Source of the DNA: Macrotrachela quadricornifera
Taxonomy: Eukaryota; Rotifera; Eurotatoria; Philodinida; Philodinidae
Direction of reading: 5' to 3'
Assembly (NCBI GenBank): GCA_022393335.1
Contig: JAJEKB010020276.1
Location: 676,811-740,810 of the forward strand
Length of the DNA: 64,000 nt
The stretch's first letter is position 1. Every line of letters begins with the position of its first letter. The position numbers were made by a program, and so were the translations under genes. Positions 1-10,592 of this stretch are shown one piece after another. Under the pieces are notes generated by a model. It saw nothing but the letters and a program-made list of their open reading frames with translations, was not told the origin of the DNA and searched no databases.

Positions 1-215
1 AGATGAGGGATCCCCGCGTGATCAATGACGGATGATCAATTTTCGAAGAAGATGACGCATCGACGGAAGATCATTGAAGGAAGATCATTGACGGGAGATC
101 ATCGACGGAACATCATTGACGGATGATCAATTTTTGAACAAAATGGAGGATCCCCGCGTGATCAATGACGGAGGATTATTTTTTGAATAAGATGACGCAT
201 AGAAGAAAGATTATT
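1..215. repeat. Tandem repeat, about 140-bp unit with 14-bp subunits
   Basis: A block containing GGATCCCCGCGTGATCAATGACGG occurs at about 8 and again 140 bp later at about 148. Each is followed by runs of a 14-bp subunit of the form ACGGAAGATCATTG (about 65-135 in the first copy). The array continues beyond the left edge or starts there. I see no open reading frame and interpret it as minisatellite DNA. Confidence 0.7.
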
Positions 216-967
216 TCTGAGAATCTATGTTACCTTTTTATTTCAAATTGAATTTTGAGGAAAAAGCAGCTCCAATTTTTGAAAAAAAATCGATAGAACT
301 AATGTTCGAAAAAAAGATCAACGCATTATGCCAACGGGAAGAACGGCCATTAGTCTCATGATACATTCAAGTAGCACTTACACAGAATGGATAAGATAAT
401 ACTGACATTTATTTCTATGCAATATATTCGATCTATTTAAACCAGTGCATTTATCTCGACTTATATATCCATAGAGACATAACTAACTCACCCTTAATTT
501 CGTACCATGCCACTTCTTCTAAACCCTACACAATACTCTCCTTCCAGTTGCCACACCACTTCCTCTTTACACTGAAGATAACTGTTCTCTATCTATGCGG
601 TATCTTTTTCTATAGGGAAAGAAAATATGGAGACTAGAATTATTGATTCATAATATTCGTTTGCATCTAACCTGTATCTATAGCGTATCTTTTCTATAGT
701 AGCATAGAATAAGGGACTAAAGAGATTAGAATCATTCATTCCTAATATTCATTAATGCCTACCCTATACATATATAGCACTTTTTCTACAGTGATCAGGT
801 CAAGATACTAGCGGAACTAAGGGAACTATCACATTGTAAAAAAAAAACGGTGGAATAATCAATCGTTACACGATAGAAACCTCATCAAAAACGCCTTCAA
901 GAGTTTATGTTCTGGGCATGTACCCTTGAAGGGATTATGAACCAAACGATTTATGACGATAAAGGTA
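216..967. other. Non-coding stretch with a diverged about 90-bp triplication
   Basis: No convincing gene. Between about 585 and 805 a motif of the form CTATCTATGCGGTATCTTTTTCTATAG recurs three times (about 590, 675 and 765) with strong divergence, suggesting an old tandem triplication. Nothing else recognisable was seen. Confidence 0.4.
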
Positions 968-2756
968 CAGTAGGGTGTAAAAATAATTGCCGTTAGTATT
1001 CGACAAAATTATTCCACTGAATATAATGAATGTCAAAAGCTGTTTGGCATACATAGTGTACACATCATCGAGAATAGAAATATAATAATTCATAATTGGC
1101 CCGACTTTGCTGCAAGTCAAAAAAGAGTAAATGAAGTGTTTCTACCGGTATACTCGGAATAACTAAGGCTGATTTTTCCCATATATACAGGGCGTTTGAA
1201 AAGTCACTAACCAAAAAAAAATTTGAATATCTTCCTTGCGGCTCGAGCAAACGAACTGATTTTTTTATCACTGATAGAGGCATGTTCAAAGTTTATATCC
1301 ATAAAGATATGTGTAGAGAGGCGCTTTGTTAAGTATCATAATTGGTTTGAGCAAAAAAAATTTTACTTTTTCGCAGATAGGAACAGGGTGAGCCAAAAGT
1401 CACTCTACCAAGAAAAAATTGAATATTTCTGCTACAGCTCAGCCAAACAAACTGATCGTTTTACCCATAATAGCGGCATGTTCACACTTTAAATCCATAC
1501 AGACAATGTTAGAGAAAACCTTTGTTAAGTACCACAAATGACCTCAACAAGAAATGTTTACTTTTTCACAGATAAGAAAAAAAAATAATATAATTAACAA
1601 AGAACTTCTCTAGGCATGTCTATATGAACCTGAAGCTTGAACATGCCTCTATTATTGCTAAAAGAATTACCCCGTTTGCTCGAGCCGTAATGGAGATACT
1701 CAGTTTTCTTTCCGTTGTGTAATTTTTGGGCAATCTTGAAAAGTCATTTTGTCGAAAAACAAATTGAATATCTCCTTTACGGTCTAAGCAAACGAGCTGA
1801 TTTTTTTATCAATGATAGAGGTATGTTCAAGCTTCATATTCATAAAGACATGTCTAGAAGGATCTTTTGTCAAGTATATTGTTTTTTCTTCCTATCTGTG
1901 AAAAAGTAAAATTTTTTTTGTTCAAACCAATAATGATACTTAACAAAGCGCCTCTCTAGACATGTCTTTATGGATATAAACTTTGAACATGCCTCTATCA
2001 TTGATAAAAAAATCTGTTCGTTTGCTCGAGCCATAAGGAAGATATTCAAATTTTTTTTTGGTAAGTGACTTTTCAAACGCCCTGTATAAATTCTATTTTT
2101 GTGTAAAAGACACATTTGGAGTAAAGTGAGATCAGCTGTGAGTCGCATTTTGCATCACGACTTCATGACCGAAGTTTCAGCTCGCTATGATACTTAAGGC
2201 CAGAAATAACCCAAATACTATTGTCTCCATTTATCTTGCTTATCGGAGCCTGAAGATATATTTTAAGACCTTTTATTTTGAGTGAAATTTTATATATAAG
2301 TTGATATCTCTCTACTCTGAAAATTTCAAGTTTTTCGTATTAACTATTATTGAAAAAGTCTGGAAATCGGTTGATGACACTATTTTCAGAGGGTAGTATT
2401 ACAGGCCGTGATCATCTGTTTTCTTACTAGATAACTTTTGCTCGAAGCTCATTTACATCCCATTAGATGTTATGGATAAAGACCTTCGCTAAGAATGTGT
2501 TATCAATAGCACAACGATTTTCGTAGTCCTGGTAGGGTAATATGATTGTCTGATATATAGAACAGACAGATGGTATTCGAATCATGATGCCTCCTGATTA
2601 AAAAAATGGCACTTCCGCAAAAGTTTTACGCATATTACGTTCTATAACATCTCCTGAATTACTGAGAAAAGTTTCAAAAGAATATATCTGTATACTTAAC
2701 AGATATGACTCGAAGAAGTCCATGCATGCAACGGCAATTATTTTTGCACCCTACTG
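968..2756. mobile_element. Tc1/mariner-type non-autonomous element (outer host of a nested insertion)
   Basis: The left end CAGTAGGGTGTAAAAATAAT (continuing TGCCGTT) at 968-994 is matched, with one mismatch, by its inverse at 2730-2756. Both ends are flanked by TA (966-967 and 2757-2758), the target duplication typical of Tc1/mariner elements. Without the nested 897-bp insertion and its TA duplication it would be about 890 bp. I find no transposase reading frame in the remainder, so it is probably a non-autonomous deletion derivative or MITE. Family assignment rests only on the TA duplication and TIR style. Confidence 0.75.
1188..2084. mobile_element. Foldback MITE, copy 1 (897 bp, five-unit palindromic structure)
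   Basis: Starts CAGGGCGTTTGAAAAGTCAC and ends with the inverse, flanked by TA on both sides (1186-1187, 2085-2086). The terminal inverted repeats run about 190 bp. Inside are further diverged copies of the same about 190-bp unit, giving the order forward (1188-1380), forward (about 1390-1590), reverse (about 1600-1725), forward (about 1735-1895), reverse (1895-2084). Short open frames on both strands come from the repeated unit and I do not call them genes. A copy of identical length lies at 56289-57185 with about ten substitutions by eye, so it moved recently. Confidence 0.88.
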
Positions 2757-2789
2757 TATATGAAAACACAAGGGGTATATAACGCCGAT

Positions 2790-3760
2790 TCAAGGCTTTA
2801 TTACTCAACGTTTTCATCAAAAAGATTTGTTAATATCCTTTTAACTGAAGATTGTTCTACGATAATGATAAAAGTGGTTATTATTGTACGTTCACGGGTA
2901 GATTATTCCACGCTTTCAACCAAAGGGCTGATTAATCTACTTTTATGGGTAGATTATTGCACGATTGCAATAAAATGATTTATTATTCTACATTCACGGT
3001 AGATTATTCTACGTTCTCAACTAAACGATTGATTATTCTACTTCGAAACGTAGACTGTTCTACGATTGCAATAAAAGGGTATATTATTCTACGTTCACCG
3101 ATAGATTGTCCCATGCTTTCAACCAAAGGGTTTGCTAATCTATCTTTTCGGTAGATTACTCTACGTTTAAGGGTAGATTGTTCCACATTCTTGATAAAAG
3201 GGTTTAGTATTCTACCTATGAGAGTATATTCTTATACGTTTTTAATAAAAGAGTTCGTTATTACACTTTTAGGGGTACATTGTTCTTATTTATGGTTAGA
3301 TTATTCCACATCCTTAATAGAAGGGTTTATTATTCTACCTATAGGGATAGATTATCATGGGTTTAAGGGTAGATTGCACCACAATCTTAATAAAAGAGTT
3401 TATTACTCTACTTATGAGAGTAGATTCTTGTACGCTTTTAATAAAAGTTTTTGTTATTAAACGCTTAGGGGTAGATTACCATATACTGGAGGGTAGATTG
3501 TTCCACGCTCTTGGTAAAAGAGTTTATTATTCTAGTTATAGAGATAGACTATTCTTCGATCATAAAAAAGGGTGTATCATTATGGGCTTTATGGTAGATT
3601 ATTATACGTTAACCTCAGCATGGTTTGTTATTGTACGATTGAAGGTAGTTTGTTTCATGCTAATGTCAAAACGATGTGTCATTCTATGGGACTACAGAAG
3701 GTTTTTCATTCTTCGAGCAAAGATATAGTATTCTACTTCCGGACTAAAAGGTTTGAATAG
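2790..3760. repeat. Degenerate 51-bp tandem repeat array
   Basis: A unit of about 51 bp built around GGTAGATTATTCCACG and a second half like ACCAAAGGGTTTATTATTCTAC repeats for roughly 950 bp. Spacings of successive GTAGATT motifs near 2897, 2948, 2999, 3050 and 3101 are 50-51 bp. Because 51 is 17 codons, overlapping open frames with a 17-residue periodicity appear on the plus strand, but they change frame along the array and have no start context or splice logic, so I treat this as a minisatellite. Confidence 0.75.
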
Positions 3761-4660
3761 GCAATCAATAAATGGTTCGTTGCCCTTCGATAAACTGGAA
3801 TGGTTTAAGGCATCCCTCACTCCAAAAAAGTTAATTTTTGTCTGAATGTTTGAAATTGAGATAAATGGATGAGAAAATGGTCCATCTTCGGAGATTCCAG
3901 GAACAACATTGGTTTTTCTGCGGCACCTCCGTTTTGCTCAACATTTTCGATGATTTTTATTAACCTCTTCTTGAAAAATATGCTTATTTTGAAAAAAATG
4001 AAAACGATTTTTCGTTTTCACTCAATTTATGATTTTTTGATCACGCATTTTAAATTTTTTTTGTTTCAAAGAGCTTGTCAAGATGGAGCATGATGAGGCC
4101 CATTTTTTAAGTTTATGCTTCGTTTTTATAACATCTATAGAGATTTATATAATTTAACACCCATTTTTAGAGAGTTTTTTAAGTCATGGAGCTTGTGACT
4201 CCTCTTTTCTACCTAAGAAATAAGTATTTGAAAAAACGAACTTCGTCATGCCCTGCATCCTGAGATGCTCTTTAAAATAAAAACAGATTTAAACATATGA
4301 AAACAAACGAAAACGTCGTGCTTAACACATCGGTCTTGATTCATTTTCGTGCAAAACTTTTCCTTAAATTTTTCTTCAAATGTATAAAATTTATAGATTT
4401 CTTTAAAATCCTTTTACATACAAAACACCTTTTGTGTATTCTATGTAATTTTTCATGATTTCAATAAAAGTTAATAGAGTATGTTATATCCCGACCTCTA
4501 TATGATATATGTTTATATTTTCTTTCGTGGTGTTATTGTATTTCTTTCTTTTCTGTTTATCCTTTTGTTATATAATGATGAAAAAGTAAAATAAGCTTGG
4601 TTAGTTATACCTAACAAAAATGAACTTTTCGTTCTTTAATTTAAATGCAAGAGTTAGGTA
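3761..4660. other. AT-rich non-coding stretch upstream of the retrotransposon
   Basis: No gene recognised. It is where a 5' LTR of the retrotransposon would be expected, but I could not match it by eye to any sequence downstream of the integrase, so no LTR is called. Confidence 0.4.
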
Positions 4661-4806
4661 TTAACAGTGGTGACAGCGGTTTAAAAGAAGCATATTATTT
4701 CTTCTTTTAATTTCATCAACGATTATAATTTCTTAAAGAAGGAATCCTTTTTAATTAGGAGTTGATTCTGTCCTACATATTCAACGACGAAGGTTAATTT
4801 ATAGTT

Positions 4807-6351
4807 ATGACTAATGATGACTCACCATCGAATCCAAACGAGGACACAAAGATAAAAGAAAAATCGATAAAATCAGATCTTACAACACAAGCACGACAAA
4901 TAAGTACACCAAAAGAAGCAGTACGTCGACATGTTCGAATTATGGCAGAAGAAGAGCAAATTGGTATGGATAAGTGGTTATCTATATTGAATCAAGTTTA
5001 TGATGATTGGAACTATTCACCATCACAGCGTATAGCTTATACAATTCAATTTTTAAATGAAGAACAAAAAGCATGGTATGAACAAAATAAAGATGAAATT
5101 AAAGATAATTGGATGTTCTTTCGAGAACAAGTAAAACAAAATCCACCTCATCATAAAGTAATTCGAACAACTGTTCCATTAATTAATACATCAACATTGA
5201 ACAATACTGATGTGGTCGTGCTGGAAGAGCTTATTGATGCAAAATTTGAAAAATATTCAGGTATTGGTGATGCAAAAAATTGGTTGTTGCAAACTATGAA
5301 CCAGTTTAAAGCATGTGGTTTGCGACGTGATGATCAATTCGAAGCTATACCTTTATTATTAGAGGGCGACGCTTATTTGTGGTATGCTGACAACAACGAC
5401 ACAATTTTCAACTTTGAAACATTCAGCAAATTATTTCTTCAGCAATTTAAATCAACAGCATCATCACCAACAAGTTCTATAGGGGGTACGAGCTCATTAG
5501 TGGCTACAGTACCTGATCAGTTATCTACATCACATTTATAACGAACAGTGGCAGATGAAATTATTAAAAAACCAACATACTTTTCTGGTTCAAAACATGA
5601 TGTTCATGATTGGTTAGATAAATTAGAACAACGTTTTAAAATGGCAAATTGGAATGATGATCAAAAACTACAATACATCTCTATACATTTACAAGATGAT
5701 GCATATAGATGGTGGATGCAAACAACCACATCAATTAAAACATGGCCATCATTTATTACAGCTATCACACAAGCTTTTGGATCAACAAAGGTACAAGAAT
5801 TTGCATTTGAACAATTGAAATGGTATAAACAAACAGTTAATCAAACCATTACACAATATTACGATAAAATTATGGAATTATGTAAAAAAGTCGATCCCAT
5901 AATGCCTGATTCTTTGAAAGTGAAATATTTAATGGCTGGAGTGAAAGAATCATTGAAAACACACGTACCATTACAAGATCCAAAAACAACTGAAGCATTC
6001 TTGTTATCAGTAAGGAAGATTGAAGATGTATTATCACTCACCAAAATAAATAATGAATTAGCTGATAATGATATTACCATTATAAATTCAACTGGTTATC
6101 AAAATCAACCAAGTGAACAAACAACTTCTACGCGAACATCAAATAATAAATTTAATCAAAAAAATTCTTGATATACAAATACATTACAACCTCGTACAAC
6201 TTCTAATCAGAATACACTAACTGGAAATAATGCAAGTTGGCAAAATAGATCTTACACTTATACAACATCAACACGTAGATCAAGTGTTTGTTACAATTGT
6301 GGTACTCCTGGTCATTATGCTCGGGATTGTACCTGTTCCCATTTTCAATAG
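4807..6351 (+). pseudogene. Retrotransposon Gag (three capsid-like blocks plus zinc knuckle), broken
   Basis: One reading frame, interrupted by in-frame stops TAA at 5539-5541 and TGA at 6169-6171 and ending at TAG 6349-6351. Three successive blocks share the retrotransposon-capsid pattern of a Trp-rich helix, a hydrophobic helix and a W-Y/W signature: about codons 51-110 (AWYEQNKDEIKDNW), 139-215 (GDAYLWYADNND) and a third starting at about 5560 (DDAYRWWMQTTT). A CX2CX4HX4C zinc knuckle (CYNCGTPGHYARDC) lies at 6289-6330, after the second stop, showing that the frame once continued. Gag would package element RNA into virus-like particles. The ATG at 4807 is the first in frame. Confidence 0.82.
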
Positions 6352-6368
6352 GGAAAGCATCGATCGAT

Positions 6369-7285
6369 GGTGTTGCTTCCGATAATTTTTACATCAATCC
6401 ATCGACATTAAACACATCCCTTTTATATCTTAATGTTAATGTAAATAAAAAAGATATATTAAAGTAATGATAGATACAGGTGCAAATAGAACTTTTGTTT
6501 CAATTAAAGCATTAGATCCATCATATGGCAGGATGTTTGTTAATAAATTACATAAGCGTGTAATCTTAGCTGATGGATATTCATCTATTTCGGTTTATGG
6601 TACATTAAATTCAACCATCATTATGAGTGATACATCAACTTCTATTAAAGCATTTATTGTTAAAGAATTATGTGCTGATTGTATATTAGGAATGGATTTT
6701 ATTAATAAATATAAATTAATTATTAATACAGAAGAAAAAATTGTTTCACTTTATAATAATCAAAAACGTACAACATTAAAATTTGATATTCATTCTAATG
6801 AAATTAAATATCCAGCACGTTTAGTTAATAATATTCGAATTGCACCAAAACAGTCAAGGTCTATTCCTGTTTCTATTGGATTATCATCAGCTAATGTAAC
6901 ATTTTGTCCATCATTTAAATTACAACAGCAAACATCTTTACTGATGTTAAATTCTTCATTAAAAGTTCATGATCACACCTCAAAAATTTTACTTTATAAT
7001 CCAACAAATTATTCATATTCATTACCAAGAGGTTTAATATTAGGAACCACTACTATTCCTACATTATCTTTCAAAAAAATTTCAACAATCGATCATGAAT
7101 TAGTAAACAAAAATATCACCAATTTAATTCAACATATTACTCGTCCTGATCGATATGAAAAAATTAAATCTATCCTTTATCAACATTCAAAATTATTTGA
7201 TATTAGTAAAGCTACAGTTGCAATTAATGTGAAACCACATTCGATAAAAACACTGGATCATCCTCCACCAACATCTAAACCATAT
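6369..7285 (+). pseudogene. Retrotransposon aspartic protease and linker to RT, frameshifted
   Basis: The retropepsin active-site motif MIDTGANRTF starts at 6467, and a second conserved patch (CILGMDF) follows about 70 residues later, as in Ty3/gypsy proteases, which cleave the Gag-Pol polyprotein. The coding sequence just upstream (about 6369-6464) is in a different frame from the active site, so a one-base deletion near 6464 separates them. The frame then runs to a TAG at 7286-7288. Confidence 0.8.
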
Positions 7286-7288
7286 TAG

Positions 7289-8210
7289 ACAACACCAAAT
7301 AAACAAGAAGAAATGCACAACATAGTACAAGAATTATTACATTTTGGGTTAATTCGACCATCTTATTCACCATATGCTGCACCTGCTCTACTTGTACCTA
7401 AACATGATGGTAATTGACGAATGGTAGTTGATTATAAAAAATTAAACCACATCACAATTAAAGATAGTCATCCATTACCGAAGATGGAACAAGTAATTCA
7501 AACGTTAGGTGGTGGTTATAAGTTCTTTACAAAACTCGATATGAAAAGCGGGTTTTGGCAGATTCCAATTGAAGAAGAAGACCGACACAAGACCGCATTT
7601 ATTACACCTGATGGTCTTCATGAATGGAATGTTTTAGCACAAGGCTTAAAGAACAGCCCACCATCATTTCAACGTGTTATGGCAGATATATTATCTCCAT
7701 GTCGTCAATTCGCATTAGTTTATATTGTTGATATTGTGGTTTATTCTCGTTCATTTGAAGAACATCTTAAACATATTCATCAATTGTTATCAATTTTATC
7801 TCAACATCATTTCCAACTTAATCCTCCCAAGTGCAGTATTTTTCATCAACAAATTGATTATTTATCACATACAATATCAGAAAAGGGTGTTAAACCAAAT
7901 AATGAAAAAATTCAAGCAATTATTAATTTAAGGGAACCTTCCACATTAGCGGAAGCAAACAAGTTCCTGGGAGCTATTTCATGGTATCGTAAATTTATTC
8001 CACGATTCGCATCTATAGCTGCATCTATACACAAAGTAACAAATTTAACGAAAGCAAACCGAAGCAAATTTACTTGGGGAGAATCACAAAAAGAAGCATT
8101 TTTACAATTCAAACAATTGTTGGTAACTTCTCCTTTATTCTTGGATTATCCTGATGAAGATCAACCAGTTATTTTAACTACAGATGCATCAAAAGTTGGC
8201 GTTGGAGGAA
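7289..8210 (+). pseudogene. Retrotransposon reverse transcriptase, catalytically damaged
   Basis: RNA-dependent DNA polymerase of the element. The frame is the same as the protease but opens after TAG 7286-7288 and is cut by TGA 7415-7417, at the position of the conserved Trp before RMVVDYKKLN. Recognisable RT motifs are FTKLDMKSGFWQI, KTAFITPDGLHEW and FLGAISWYRKFI. The catalytic YIDD box reads YIVD (about 7723-7734), so one of the two metal-binding Asp residues is Val. The frame ends at 8227 after entering RNase H (TTDASKVGVGG), where a frameshift follows. Confidence 0.85.
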
Positions 8211-8560
8211 CTACAACAAAAAATTAATGATGAAATTAAGAATCTTTATTATCACTCTCAAATGACATCATCTACTCAAAGGAGATATGATCCAATTGAA
8301 TTAGAAGCTTTAGCAATATGGATGTGCTTTCAACGCATGCGACCATACTTATTTGGAAGATCAATAACTATTTACACAGATCATTGTCCATTATGCAACA
8401 TGATGAATTCAACAGTAAAAATCGAAGAGTTCATCGCATATCAATATTATTACAAGAATCCAATATTGAAAAAACTATACATATTAAAGGTCAACACAAT
8501 TGTTTGGCTGACTATCTGTCCCGTCATCCGATACCGAGGGAAGAAGAAATATTTGATGAA
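8170..8560 (+). pseudogene. Retrotransposon RNase H, frameshifted
   Basis: RNase H of the element, which degrades the RNA strand of the RNA-DNA hybrid. It begins with TTDASKVGVGG in the RT frame, continues in another frame with YDPIELEALAIW and ITIYTDHCPL (about 8290-8395), then shifts again near 8420 to a third frame with HIKGQHNCLADYLSRHP (about 8485-8535). These are the DAS, E, TDH and ADxLSR motifs of gypsy-type RNase H. At least two frameshifts are needed to read it through. Confidence 0.8.
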
Positions 8561-9887
8561 GATTATGGTATTGCTAAACGAGCTCAAAGGGAACCAACCG
8601 TTACGGGACGTGTTCCTGGTGATAATTCTCCGTTAATTGGAGCAGTTACGACAAGATCAAAAGTAAAACAGTTGCAATTAGAACAAGATCAACATTCAAC
8701 AACAACACCAACAGATAGAAATAAGACAACATTACCACCGATAGAAGAAGAAATTGATCAAAGAAAAGAAGATTCACCACAATTTTCTGCAAAAAATACG
8801 TTGGATATAGAACAATTAAAGATCGAACAAGCAAAAGACTTGAAAATTCAACAAAAAATTACAGAAGTTATGAGAAATCCAGAAAAAGGTTCTTATGAAT
8901 TTAAAGATGGGTTATTATATAAGTTAATGATTATGCGAGAAGGCTGTAGTAAGTAGAAAAATTAATTTATTTACCCTCATCCATGGTTAATGATCTCCTA
9001 CAAGCTTACCATAATGATCCTCTAAGTGGTCATTTTGGAGCTCAAAGAACATATTTGAAAATTAAAAATAAATATTGGTGGCCAAACATGAAACAATTCA
9101 TTACTCAATACATACAATCATGTTTACCAGGTCAACAATACAATATTAGTAGATCGAAGAAACGCGGTCATTTACAACCGATTCCACCTCCTGATGGCCC
9201 ATTTCAACTAATTGGTATCGATTATTGCGGTCCATTCAAACGGACACCTCGTGGTAACCAATATGTATTATGTATTACAGACTATTTTACAAGATGGATG
9301 GTTGCTGCGGCGGTACCTGATTGTTCAGCACAAACAACAGCTAAAGCATTATTTAATGAATTCATTTGCAAGTATGGGGTACCGGCAGTAATATTATCAG
9401 ATCAAGGAACACATTTTCACAATCAACTCATGGAAGCTATGTCGAAGTTGATTGGATACGATCATACCTATTCAACAACCTACCATCCTCAATCTAATGG
9501 AATGATAGAAAGATTCAACGCAACATTCGCTCCTCAAATCGCTAAACTTCAAGACAAAGAGAACAACAATTGGGATGAATTTCTGTTACCTGTAGTATTT
9601 ACATATAATACAGGAACACATGCAACAACTCAATATTCACCATTTCAATTATTATATGGTCGGGATCCAAGGTTACCTACTGATGGAAAGATATCTTCAT
9701 TTACATTTAATAAACCAAGTGATTATTATGAACAACTGAAAAAAAGTATAAAATTGATACATGGATATGCTCGTGAAAATAAGCTTCGTAAACAACATAA
9801 ATTTAAAATTCAATATGATAAACAACGTCCTGATCCTCATTATGCAATAAATGATCGTGTTTTAATTAGAAGGCATGGATTAAAAAA

Positions 9888-10414
9888 GCTTGTCAGCGCA
9901 GCCCTTTTAGGGCTAAAATGTGGAACTCACATATTCATATAAGCTAGGAGCTGTGCTACTGTAAATTTTTCATAATGTTAGTGCTCTACATTGATAGATA
10001 TATATTTACAGCAAAGCTTTAAGGTGGAAGAGAACGATGATAAAACACAGGAATCATTTATTGCGTCGTGTCTGCTGCAATGGGGAGGTATTTTTGATAG
10101 AGATATCTGCAATGAAGACTTGTCTGTAATTGGAGCTGGCCTGTAAGGGGAGAGCTCGAAAAGTCTCGACTTAAAATTTACATTCACTCTTTTTCTTCGA
10201 AAAAATATAGCCACGCCTGTTATATCTGTGACGGACAGGAAGCGTTGCTAAGGAAAATTTATACTAAATGACCTTTGACCGCGGTTGCTATGGAAACTGT
10301 CTTTTGACCTTGGTTGCTAAGGATGTCTGTAAGGGGGGGGGGGGGGGGGGGGGGAGCCGCAAAACTTCGACTTAAAACTTACACTCACATTTTTCATATG
10401 TGAGTTCCACAAAA
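9888..10414. mobile_element. Short inverted-repeat element inserted in the integrase gene
   Basis: A perfect 16-bp inverted pair, TGTGGAACTCACATAT (9919-9934) and its complement (10396-10411), frames the segment. A conserved leader GCTTGTCAGCGCAGCCC lies 31 bp outside the left arm. The integrase reading frame is continuous on both sides, so this is a clear insertion. A shorter relative lies at 62350-62652 with the same leader, arms and flanking order. This copy has an internal duplication of the CGACTTAAAA-TTACACTCAC block (about 10160 and 10368) and a 22-G run. Boundaries are accurate to a few bases; superfamily unknown. Confidence 0.78.
10333..10354. repeat. Homopolymer of 22 G
   Basis: Twenty-two consecutive G residues on the plus strand inside the inserted element, in an otherwise AT-rich region. 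Such a run can form G-quadruplex DNA and is also prone to length errors in sequencing. Confidence 0.95.
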
Positions 10415-10564
10415 TAAATTGGAATCAAAATTTTCAATTACACCACAAATTATTATTCGTGCACACCATCCTGTTTATGTTGTTAGAGATGAAATAACTC
10501 AGGTTGAAACACAAGTGCACATAAATGATATTAGAACTATTTATATTCAAAATTAAATTAATAA

Positions 10565-10588
10565 CTGAAGAAAAAAAAAAGAGGGGAA
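10565..10588 (+). other. Candidate polypurine tract of the retrotransposon
   Basis: A run of A and G (GAAGAAAAAAAAAAGAGGGG) ten bases after the integrase stop is placed and composed like the plus-strand primer of LTR elements, which would mark the start of a 3' LTR. I could not identify the LTR itself. Confidence 0.5.
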
Positions 10589-10592
10589 AATT

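Larger units (their letters stand above)
8560..10555 (+). pseudogene. Retrotransposon integrase, interrupted by a TIR element
   Basis: Integrase inserts the element cDNA into the genome. After a charged linker (8560-8956) a frame change leads to 8983-9887. The HHCC zinc-binding region has its two His and first Cys, but the second Cys is Gly (SCLPGQQYN at about 9121). The catalytic triad is present: GIDYCGPF, LSDQGTHF and QSNGMIERF, with 35 residues between the second Asp and the Glu. At 9888 coding is broken by a 527-bp insertion, and the C-terminal tail resumes at about 10420 and ends at TAA 10553-10555. Confidence 0.85.
4661..10592 (+). mobile_element. Decayed Ty3/gypsy-type LTR retrotransposon
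   Basis: Order of parts is gag, protease, reverse transcriptase, RNase H, integrase, the order of Ty3/gypsy (Metaviridae) elements; Ty1/copia elements have integrase before RT. A possible primer-binding site TGGTGACAGCGG lies just upstream at about 4667, and a purine-rich tract (about 10565-10588) follows the integrase. Several stops and frameshifts, a damaged RT motif and an inserted 527-bp element show that this copy is dead. No matching LTR pair could be found by eye, so the outer limits are approximate. Confidence 0.85.

Noticed and set aside
1223..2148. Small genes inside the 897-bp foldback element
   Set aside because: The same frames recur on both strands because the unit is repeated in both orientations; no start or splice context.
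2760..3760. A 17-residue-repeat protein gene
   Set aside because: Frame changes along the array, and there is no single open frame or splice sites joining the pieces.
3761..4660. 5' LTR of the retrotransposon
   Set aside because: No matching sequence after the polypurine tract could be found by eye.
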